This document shows positions 13,500 to 18,500 of a DNA stretch of 18,500 nucleotides, one piece after another. The notes under the pieces are model-generated. The model did not search any database, was not told where the DNA came from, and saw only the letters and a list, made by a program, of their open reading frames with translations. Origin of the DNA: Spirochaetaceae bacterium (GTDB lineage Bacteria; Spirochaetota; Spirochaetia; Treponematales; Breznakiellaceae); assembly GCA_031267955.1 (NCBI GenBank), contig JAIRYB010000116.1, forward strand, positions 1-18,500. The letters run 5' to 3'. Numbering within the stretch: the stretch's first letter is position 1; each line of letters opens with the position of its first letter. The position numbers and the translations under genes were made by a program.

Positions 13500-14638
13500 C
13501 AGAACAGGCGCATCCCCCCGCCCGGTCTCCGGCGGCCGCCGGGGCCAAATGCGTTCCCCGCGGACTGGGCTTGAAGACGGTCCCCGGCTTCAAGCCCGGA
13601 AAGTATCCGCACCATGCCCCGGCCGTAGGGGGCCGCCTCCACCGCTACCCGCTCGGGCGCGGCAAGTACCTGCCCGGCCTCTGCGGGCCGCTCCCGCCCG
13701 CCGGGAAAGCCGCCCCGACCGCCGGCCCCGGCCGGTCCCCTTTCGCCGCCGCCGGGATCCTGCCGAAAGCGCCCGCCGCCGCCGGGGTCACGCGGGGGGC
13801 CGCCCCGTCCTACCCTTTCCGCGTAGGCCTTGCCGTCTTCATAGGCAATGGCGGCGGCTTCCACCGTCAGAACGCGCTCGGGCTGGCCGGCGATTATCTC
13901 GCCGGTAAAGGAATAGCCGGGGATGATCTCGTCCGCGGGATTATCCACGCGGATTTCCGTGTCCAGCACCGTGGCGCCCCGCGAGGTGATGCGGCCTACC
14001 GCGGGATAGGACACCACCTCGCCCTCCACCGCAAGATCAGGATACGCGGCAAAATTAAGCCGCACTTTCTGCCCGGCCTTAAGGCGCGCCGCGTCGGTTT
14101 CCACAACTTCCACCGTAGCTTTCAGATAACTCCGGTCGATAAGGTAGCCGAAGACATCCTGGGCCTTGGCGTAATCCCCCTCGGCCAGCCTGAGCTGCCC
14201 GATAACCCCGTCAAAGCGGGCGGCAAGGCCGCGATCGGCGATAAGCTGCAGCAGCACAGTACGCTGTTCTTCCATAAGGGCGAGCTTGGCCGAAGCGCCG
14301 TTGACGCGTTCCTGGTTCATCTGAAATTCGTGGTTTGCCAGGTTGTAGCGTTCCTGCGAATCGCTTAACCTGAAAAGCATCTGCCCCGTCCTTACCCCGT
14401 CCCCTTCCCGTATATACACTTTCTCTACGATCCCGTCGCCCGCAGCCTGGATCTTCTGTTCCTGGGCAGCCTGGATATTACCGGAAATCTCTATTACATT
14501 ATGATACATTTCTTCCCGCACAGTGTATGTTATTTCCTGATCCGGGGTACCGCGGGATCTGAAAAACACAAACAGCCCTGCCGATCCCGCGGCTATTACC
14601 AATACCGTTATTATTAAAACAATACGTTTTCCTGCCAC
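13499..14638 (-). CDS. MacA-like periplasmic adaptor with a Gly/Arg/Pro-rich insertion
   Basis: The 379-residue membrane-fusion protein has an N-terminal anchor (about 5-26), and the first half of a lipoyl-like domain around GDGIVEKVYIREGDGVRTGQ (67-86). A short helical hairpin follows (about 94-140), then the second lipoyl half with ARFDGVIGQLRLAEGD (140-155), and beta-barrel and membrane-proximal domains from about 165. MacA-type adaptors join the inner-membrane ABC pump to the TolC channel. Residues about 276-322 are an atypical stretch of Gly, Arg and Pro inside the last domain, rejoined by LAAPERVAVEA. A second Gly/Arg-rich patch ends the protein. The start is GTG at 14638, directly abutting the upstream TAG, with GGAG 8 bases upstream; the product then begins MAGKRIVLIITVLVI. 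Confidence 0.87.
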   Translation of the reverse strand: MAGKRIVLIITVLVIAAGSAGLFVFFRSRGTPDQEITYTVREEMYHNVIEISGNIQAAQEQKIQAAGDGIVEKVYIREGDGVRTGQMLFRLSDSQERYNLANHEFQMNQERVNGASAKLALMEEQRTVLLQLIADRGLAARFDGVIGQLRLAEGDYAKAQDVFGYLIDRSYLKATVEVVETDAARLKAGQKVRLNFAAYPDLAVEGEVVSYPAVGRITSRGATVLDTEIRVDNPADEIIPGYSFTGEIIAGQPERVLTVEAAAIAYEDGKAYAERVGRGGPPRDPGGGGRFRQDPGGGERGPAGAGGRGGFPGGRERPAEAGQVLAAPERVAVEAAPYGRGMVRILSGLEAGDRLQAQSAGNAFGPGGRRRPGGGMRLF

Positions 14639-16078
14639 CTATTCCGCTCCGTCGTTAACAAACAGTTTTTCTACTTCAATGTTGTAGAGCCTCCGGTCGA
14701 TCTTCGCCTGGAGCAGCCGGTTCATCGCGGAAAGGTACTCTGTCCGCGCGTCAATATAATCAATTTCCCGGATAATGCCCCGGTCAAGCCAGGTTTTCTG
14801 TTCCTCGGAGTTGAGCCGGAAAAGTTCGGCCTCTTCCTCGTAGGTCAGAAGCTGCCACTCAAGGTCCGTGAATTTTCTCTCGTATTCGGCGCCGAGATCC
14901 CGGAATTTTCTCTCGGCGGCAAGAATATCTTCCCGTTCCCGCGCCGCCTCTATTTCCCCAAGCCTCCTGCTGATCTTAAACAGCTTAAAGCCGCTGGGTT
15001 TCCATTCCAGGGAAAGGGTCAGCTCGGGCTCGGGCCTTTGCAGGGGCAGCGACACGCCCACGCCCAGGGAAACGCCCCCGGCGGCGAGGCCGGCTCCGGC
15101 GCTTATCCTGGAACCGGACAGCGTGCCCGGCGCGGTCCCCGCGGCATTGTCGTTATACCAGGAATAGCCGGCGCGGGCGTCAAGGGCAAACGGATAATTT
15201 TCGGATTTCCGGGCCAGATTGTTTATATTGTGAACGCTTACGGCGGCCTCCAATTCAGTATACCGCGCGGGATCAAAAGAGGAGACCCGCAGTAACGCTT
15301 CTTCGGGAATGTCGGCAGGGATTTCCGCATCCCCAAGGCCGCAGCTTTCCGCAAATCTTTTTAGGTCCCCCTCAAGGGTGCGCTCCGCCTCGGCCAGGGC
15401 CCGTTCCCTGCTGCGCAGCTTAAGTTCCGCCGACCTGAGGATTACACTGGCGGAAGCGTAACCCCCGGCGCGCTTGCTTTCCAAATCGTAACGCGCGACA
15501 AGCACTTCCCCCTGGGCTTCCAGTACGGTGTTCCGCGCGGCAAGCAGGCCTTTTATCGCCTCGCAGAATTCCCCTTCCGCCGCAAGCCGCCGCGCCCTGG
15601 CGTTCCGCCCGGCCTGCAAAAATCTCCGCTCCCGTTCAAGGAGCGAGGCCTGGTAGGCCGCCCCCTTGCCGCCTACAATGCCGGTACGCGCCTCCGCGCT
15701 AAAACCGTAGCCGTTAATACCATCCCCGCTGTTTCCCCGGACAGGGGCGGCAAAGGAGAGGCTTGTGTCCCGCCACTTCGGCGACGATACGGTCAGGCCC
15801 GGTTCGGAAGAAACGGAAGTTCCCCCCGGCGAAAAGCCTAAAACTGTCTCTCCCGAAGAAAGGGTGAGGGAAAGCCCCTGATCGGCGGCGTAGTATTCCA
15901 GATCAAGCGCCGCCTGCTCAAGTTCCAGTTCCAGTTTCCGCGCCCCGGCGTCATTTGCAAGATACGCCTCCAGCAAAAGCGCGTACTCCCCCTGCGGCCC
16001 GCCGTCCGGGACTTCCCCGGCAAGCGGCGTCAGGAAAGAACATATTAGCAATAATACTATACAATTATTAGTACTCAT
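14639..16078 (-). CDS. TolC-like outer-membrane efflux protein
   Basis: The 479-residue protein has a signal peptide (about 1-20, ending TPLAG). The TolC two-repeat plan is visible: a helix at about 35-66, beta strands at about 68-130 and long coiled helices at about 140-245. A second set of beta strands (about 298-362) and helices (about 370-470) follows. The terminal YIDARTEYLSAMNRLLQAKID is characteristic of outer-membrane efflux proteins. It is the first gene of the export operon, joined without a gap to the adaptor gene. The ATG at 16078 has no clear Shine-Dalgarno; GGAT lies about 10 bases upstream, and a hairpin-forming leader precedes it. The partner genes show its role as exit duct of a MacAB-like pump; the cargo is unknown. 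Confidence 0.88.
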   Translation of the reverse strand: MSTNNCIVLLLICSFLTPLAGEVPDGGPQGEYALLLEAYLANDAGARKLELELEQAALDLEYYAADQGLSLTLSSGETVLGFSPGGTSVSSEPGLTVSSPKWRDTSLSFAAPVRGNSGDGINGYGFSAEARTGIVGGKGAAYQASLLERERRFLQAGRNARARRLAAEGEFCEAIKGLLAARNTVLEAQGEVLVARYDLESKRAGGYASASVILRSAELKLRSRERALAEAERTLEGDLKRFAESCGLGDAEIPADIPEEALLRVSSFDPARYTELEAAVSVHNINNLARKSENYPFALDARAGYSWYNDNAAGTAPGTLSGSRISAGAGLAAGGVSLGVGVSLPLQRPEPELTLSLEWKPSGFKLFKISRRLGEIEAAREREDILAAERKFRDLGAEYERKFTDLEWQLLTYEEEAELFRLNSEEQKTWLDRGIIREIDYIDARTEYLSAMNRLLQAKIDRRLYNIEVEKLFVNDGAE

Positions 16079-16097
16079 GATAGAAATTTATCCGGGC

Positions 16098-16125
16098 CGG
16101 TTCCAAACCCGGCATCGCGGAACCG
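16098..16125. promoter_or_regulatory. Leader inverted repeat upstream of the TolC-like gene
   Basis: CGGTTCC (16098-16104) and GGAACCG (16119-16125) form a perfect 7 bp stem with a 14-base loop. A competing stem, CCGGG (16092-16096) with CCCGG (16108-16112), uses bases of the loop and the flank. Both lie between the candidate promoter and the start codon. A folding switch is possible, but nothing identifies a ligand. Confidence 0.3.
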
Positions 16126-16135
16126 CCCCTATTTT

Positions 16136-16164
16136 AGTATGCCACATTAAACGGGAAATTTTAA
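16136..16164 (-). promoter_or_regulatory. Candidate promoter of the export operon
   Basis: On the minus strand TTAAAA (16164-16159) is followed after 17 bp by CATACT (16141-16136), with TGG directly before the -10 as an extended -10 element. Each hexamer matches at four positions. The start would be near 16129, giving a leader of about 50 nt. Confidence 0.33.
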
Positions 16165-16170
16165 CTACCA

Positions 16171-16266
16171 GCAGGGACGCGTATTTCCGGCGCAGCCGGG
16201 CCGGCATGGAGGCCGGCTGCAACGGATACATGAGTTTTGCGGGGCAAAACTCAAAGCTGGAAAACG
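16171..16266. repeat. Hairpin repeat, copy 1
   Basis: This copy begins GCAGGGACGC and is 96 bp long. It contains CAGCCGGGCCGGC, then GGCCGGCTGCAACGGAT. A perfect 10 bp stem follows, TGAGTTTTGC (16231-16240) with GCAAAACTCA (16244-16253), closed by a GGG loop, and the copy ends AAAGCTGGAAAA. It is directly followed by copy 2 in the same orientation. There is no transposase or target-site duplication. Confidence 0.85.
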
Positions 16267-16360
16267 GCAGGGACGCCGCTTTCCGGCACAGCCGGGCCGG
16301 CAGGAGGCCGGCTGCAACGGATCCGTGAGTTTTTGCAAAGCAAAAACTCAAAGCTGAAAA
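16267..16360. repeat. Hairpin repeat, copy 2
   Basis: This copy is colinear with copy 1 at a 96 bp period and differs by scattered substitutions and small indels. Its stem is TGAGTTTTTGC (16326-16336) with GCAAAAACTCA (16340-16350) and an AAA loop. It is one base pair longer than in copy 1, with the extra T on one arm matched by an extra A on the other. The pairing is therefore kept although the sequence changed. Confidence 0.85.
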
Positions 16361-16377
16361 TCCGCCTGGAGGCGGAT
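16360..16377 (-). terminator. Candidate terminator downstream of aroH
   Basis: ATCCGCC and GGCGGAT form a 7 bp stem with a 4-base loop. On the minus strand the stem is followed by TTTC, so together with the last T of the stem there is a run of four T. It lies about 175 nt beyond the aroH stop, abutting repeat copy 2. The T tract is short. Confidence 0.3.
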
Positions 16378-16552
16378 GTTCAGCAGCGCAAGGGATTGAA
16401 GGGGGCGCGGAGCGCGCCACCGCAGGGCCGGCCGGAGGGGCGGTCCGAGGAGGCCGGAGCGGGTACCGCGGAGCCCCGGAAAGCCCGGTCCCCGCCGCGG
16501 GCGGGGATGCGCCCGGATTCAGGAACGGAGGCGGCTTGTTTTCCGCTTTCGC

Positions 16553-16933
16553 TTACGGCGGGGCCGCGGGGCCCGGCGACCGGTCAGGCCTTAGTATTTC
16601 GGCGCCGTTTTGGTAGACATGGCGGGGCGGCTTCCCTTCCTCCATATAGCAGTGGATGAGGACGCGGATTACCTGCCGCAGGCTGTCCCGGAAAACCGGT
16701 TCCTGCTGGACAAAAAGCGCCAGATCCCTCCCCCTTCCCGCGCGGCGGAGGGCGGCGGCCGGGTTAAGGGCGTCGATATCCGGGGTGACGGAGAATAAAA
16801 GGGACACTATGTCCTCTTCGGCAAGCAGGTTTTCCCGCAGAAGGCGGTCGTAGCAGGCGGTTGTTTCGCGGATAATATCTTCCCCGTTGTTGGGGCAGCA
16901 AAAAGCCCCTCTCAGGGCGCGGAGCTTTTTCAT
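16553..16933 (-). CDS. aroH: Monofunctional chorismate mutase, AroH type
   Basis: The 126-residue product aligns along its length with the trimeric AroH class (127 residues in Bacillus subtilis). AroH converts chorismate to prephenate on the way to phenylalanine and tyrosine. Visible matches are LRALRGA near the start (Arg8 for Bacillus Arg7), SVTPDIDALNPA, Glu78, catalytic Arg90 in QVIRVLIH, RHVYQNGAEILRPD with Tyr107, and Arg115. Two Bacillus active-site positions differ: Cys75 is Val75, and Phe57 is Asn57. Lys60, which contributes there, is Ala60. I chose ATG 16933 because the product then has AroH length and the start overlaps the upstream stop as ATGA. The frame extends upstream to 17026 only as read-through of the neighbour. 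GGAGG is about 15 bases away, so coupling to the membrane protein gene probably drives translation. Confidence 0.85.
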   Translation of the reverse strand: MKKLRALRGAFCCPNNGEDIIRETTACYDRLLRENLLAEEDIVSLLFSVTPDIDALNPAAALRRAGRGRDLALFVQQEPVFRDSLRQVIRVLIHCYMEEGKPPRHVYQNGAEILRPDRSPGPAAPP

Positions 16934-17343
16934 GATTGAATGCTGTTCCCTCCGGTTATTGCCAGGATAAAAGCCATGCCCAGGGTGATGAGCAGGCTCA
17001 GAAGCGCCATGTTTATATAAAACCACAGATTCCTGAAAAAATGGAAACGGCCGCTTCCCGGTATGGCGAAAATAACGCCAGCTTTTTTCCGGAAGCGGAA
17101 ACGGAAGAGAAACACGAAATTCAGGACAAACCCGTAGACGGCGCCGCAGAAATGGAGGGCGCCGAAAAAAATAGCGAGGCGGATAAGCATGAACTGGGTG
17201 GGATCGGTAAATTCCTGCCTGGTTCCCAGCCCGTAAAAGAACACCGAAAAAAGGCCCATCAGGGCGAAAAAGATAACCCCGCGCCGGACCAGCATAAGAA
17301 TCAGCGGGTTGCGGTCCCTGGGCCGTGGTTGTGATTCATCCAT
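16930..17343 (-). CDS. Small multi-pass membrane protein, function unknown
   Basis: The 137-residue product has a basic, hydrophilic N terminus (about 1-20). Hydrophobic segments follow at about 21-40, 52-80 (one long or two short helices) and 108-130. An Arg/Lys/Phe-rich stretch, FLFRFRFRKKAG at about 78-89, sits between them and would face the cytosol. I recognise no family. It overlaps aroH by 4 nt, so the two are co-transcribed; a functional link to chorismate use is not implied by the sequence. Only 20 bp separate its ATG from the divergent SPFH gene. No Shine-Dalgarno precedes the ATG, and TATACT (17355-17350) ends 6 bases before it, which suggests a leaderless message, although no -35 is evident. 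Confidence 0.7.
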   Translation of the reverse strand: MDESQPRPRDRNPLILMLVRRGVIFFALMGLFSVFFYGLGTRQEFTDPTQFMLIRLAIFFGALHFCGAVYGFVLNFVFLFRFRFRKKAGVIFAIPGSGRFHFFRNLWFYINMALLSLLITLGMAFILAITGGNSIQS

Positions 17344-17357
17344 TATCTTAGTATAAT
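17329..17357 (+). promoter_or_regulatory. Promoter of the SPFH gene, predicting a leaderless mRNA
   Basis: TTGTGA (17329-17334) is followed after exactly 17 bp by a perfect TATAAT (17352-17357). The usual start would fall at or within a base of the ATG at 17364. The -35 lies inside the divergent gene's first codons. Confidence 0.6.
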
Positions 17358-17363
17358 AGTATT

Positions 17364-18173
17364 ATGAGAAAATCATCCAGCTTGCCGGTGATCTTTGTGA
17401 TCATTGTACTCTTGGCTCTGGGAGGGGCGGTTTTTTTCCTGGGTTGGATACATCTATCGGTACCGCCCGGTTCTTACGGGGTTATGCGGACCAAGACCCA
17501 CGGGGTTTATCCCGACATTATCCAGGACGGGCGGTTCCGCTGGGTTTGGTACAAACTGATTCCTACCAACGCATCTATAACGGTTTATTCGCCCGGCCGG
17601 GTGGAACGATCCTTCAATGTAAACGGCGTCCTGCCTTCGGCGGATGTGTACCGCGGCTTTGCCTCCCTGGACGCGGACTTTTCCTACAATCTGGGCGGTT
17701 CTTTTGCCTTCAGAATCAGCCCCGAATCCCTGCCCGCCCTGACGGAGAGCCGGGGGCTTGCGGGGCAGGATGATCTGAAAAAACTGGAAGCCTCCCTGGC
17801 CGCCGAAATCAGTACTTTTATTAACCGGCGTTTTGACGAATACCGGAAAGAGCCGGAAACGATTCTGAACGCCGGTTTCCCGCAGCGCTTAAGCCAGGAA
17901 ATTTCCGCCGCTTTTCCCGATATTATCGTCCTTGACGTGACGGTAAATACGGCCAAGCTCCCGGATTTCGCCCTGTACGATTCCCTCCGCCTGCTCTACC
18001 AGGATTATCTGGCCAACCAGCGCCAATTGCTGACGGAAGATATCAGGGAAGCGGCAACCAGGAATGTAAATACCCAGCTTAAGCTTGACGAACTGGCCAA
18101 ATACGGGGAATTATTGACCAAATATCCCATCCTTTTGCAGTATCTTGGTATAGAGAACGCCGCTTCCCGGTAA
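17364..18173 (+). CDS. SPFH/band-7 domain membrane protein
   Basis: The 269-residue protein has an N-terminal membrane anchor (about 8-28). A band-7-like domain (about 29-200) opens with SVPPGSYGVMRTKTHGVY, the usual 'PG..GV' strand that follows the anchor in prohibitin and flotillin proteins. A charged helical region at about 205-255 (DYLANQRQLLTEDI onward) is probably an oligomerisation coil. SPFH proteins form ring-shaped membrane assemblies that organise proteases or lipid domains. No adjacent HflC, NfeD or FtsH partner is visible here, so its client is unknown. The ATG at 17364 encodes the basic residues just before the anchor and has no Shine-Dalgarno, in line with the predicted leaderless transcript. 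The downstream gene starts 67 bp after its stop with its own strong ribosome-binding site. Confidence 0.78.
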   Translation: MRKSSSLPVIFVIIVLLALGGAVFFLGWIHLSVPPGSYGVMRTKTHGVYPDIIQDGRFRWVWYKLIPTNASITVYSPGRVERSFNVNGVLPSADVYRGFASLDADFSYNLGGSFAFRISPESLPALTESRGLAGQDDLKKLEASLAAEISTFINRRFDEYRKEPETILNAGFPQRLSQEISAAFPDIIVLDVTVNTAKLPDFALYDSLRLLYQDYLANQRQLLTEDIREAATRNVNTQLKLDELAKYGELLTKYPILLQYLGIENAASR

Positions 18174-18240
18174 CGGTAGACGCGGGCCGGTTGTTATACC
18201 TATAGTTATGATGCTGCATTTCATTTTACAGGAGTTTCGC

Positions 18241-18500
18241 ATGGGTTTGATGCTTCGAAAAAGCTTTCCCTTTTTTCTAGCCTTTTTTCTTCTGGTCCCT
18301 CTTTTTACCGTCCCTGCCCAGGAAGACGGCGGCGGGGATGGCGGGGACGATATCCCTATTGAGTCTGACTGGGATTCCGGGCCGGTCACCCTTTATACGG
18401 CGGGGGACAAAACCTTTTCCATTGCGATCGGGGCCTTATTCCCGGTGCTTTTTTTAAATAACGACGGCCAGCCTTACGCCCGGAGCTACCCGATAGGGAA
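18241..18500 (+). CDS. Secreted, probably outer-membrane beta-barrel protein, 3' end off window
   Basis: The open frame starts at ATG 18241 with AGGAG 6 bases upstream and is cut by the right edge after 86 codons. A signal peptide (about 1-26: LRKSFPFFLAFFLLVPLFTV then PAQ) is followed by an acidic Gly/Asp linker (EDGGGDGGDD). GPVTLYTAGDKTFSIAIGAL then reads like the first amphipathic strand of a barrel. The barrel call is an inference from the alternating pattern. No convincing promoter lies in the 67 bp gap before it, so it may be transcribed with the SPFH gene. The frame was read directly from the sequence. Confidence 0.65.
   Translation, partial: MGLMLRKSFPFFLAFFLLVPLFTVPAQEDGGGDGGDDIPIESDWDSGPVTLYTAGDKTFSIAIGALFPVLFLNNDGQPYARSYPIG

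Larger units (their letters stand above)
16079..16552. other. 474 bp non-coding region with repeats and hairpins
   Basis: No supported gene is present. From left to right it holds the export-operon leader (16079-16129), a candidate promoter, two tandem hairpin repeats (16171-16360), a 7 bp stem at 16360-16377, and a second stem at 16404-16418 (GGCGCG/CGCGCC). Very GC-rich sequence follows to the aroH stop. A 110-codon minus frame across the repeats encodes the repeat twice (AGLLPARLCRKAASL and QPASMPARLRRKYASL), so it is treated as a shadow of the repeats. Confidence 0.65.

Noticed and set aside
16130..16150. A sigma-54-like promoter (TGGCAT) before the export operon
   Set aside because: The GG element is present, but no GC element with the right spacing follows.
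16088..16420. A 110-codon minus-strand frame across the hairpin repeats
   Set aside because: The reading is created by the two tandem repeats (PARLCRKAASL and PARLRRKYASL). It has no Shine-Dalgarno and crosses the stems, so the repeats explain it better than a protein.
18174..18240. A separate promoter for the last gene, from TATAGT or TATGAT
   Set aside because: No -35-like hexamer stands at 16-18 bp from either.

Overview
The window looks like chromosomal DNA of a GC-rich spirochaete, most likely a treponeme or close relative. This rests on family resemblance: a DUF115 (motility-associated/MptE-like) protein behind a huge acidic protein, a PAS hybrid histidine kinase with a C-terminal Hpt domain, paired REC/HD-GYP regulators, and small secreted proteins of treponemal style. 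No rRNA, tRNA, CRISPR array, transposase or phage gene was seen, so the assignment is an inference. Both ends of the window cut through genes.

Layout. (1) 1-3900, minus strand: a 936-residue acidic repeat protein followed 19 bp later by a DUF115 protein that runs off the left edge. (2) 4066-5406: a divergent FtsB/DivIC-like gene with an unusual second membrane segment, convergent with a secreted protein gene. The two TAG stops form the arms of one small hairpin. (3) 5692-11390, minus strand: a compact four-gene signalling operon, REC-HD-GYP, REC-HD-GYP, FIST-domain sensor, cytosolic hybrid histidine kinase. Three of the four genes overlap and the last is 11 bp away. (4) 11513-16078, minus strand: a four-gene tripartite export operon (TolC-like outer-membrane protein, MacA-like adaptor, ABC ATPase, MacB/FtsX-like permease) with touching or overlapping junctions. 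(5) 16079-16552: non-coding, holding two tandem 94-96 bp repeats with strong hairpins. (6) 16553-17343, minus strand: an AroH-type chorismate mutase overlapped by a small membrane protein gene. (7) 17364-18500, plus strand: an SPFH/band-7 membrane protein, then the start of a secreted, probably outer-membrane, protein.

How the genes may work together. The signalling operon is the most interesting unit. A FIST protein next to a hybrid kinase and HD-GYP regulators matches the architecture of the NosP nitric-oxide pathways known in proteobacteria. A phosphorelay from kinase to HD-GYP outputs, lowering cyclic-di-GMP, is the natural reading. One of the two HD-GYP proteins has an Asn where a metal-binding Asp is expected, so the pair may have divided labour. 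The export operon resembles MacAB-TolC with MacB split into two polypeptides; its cargo cannot be read from the sequence.

All calls come from reading the sequence and from remembered family motifs. No database search or structure prediction was run.
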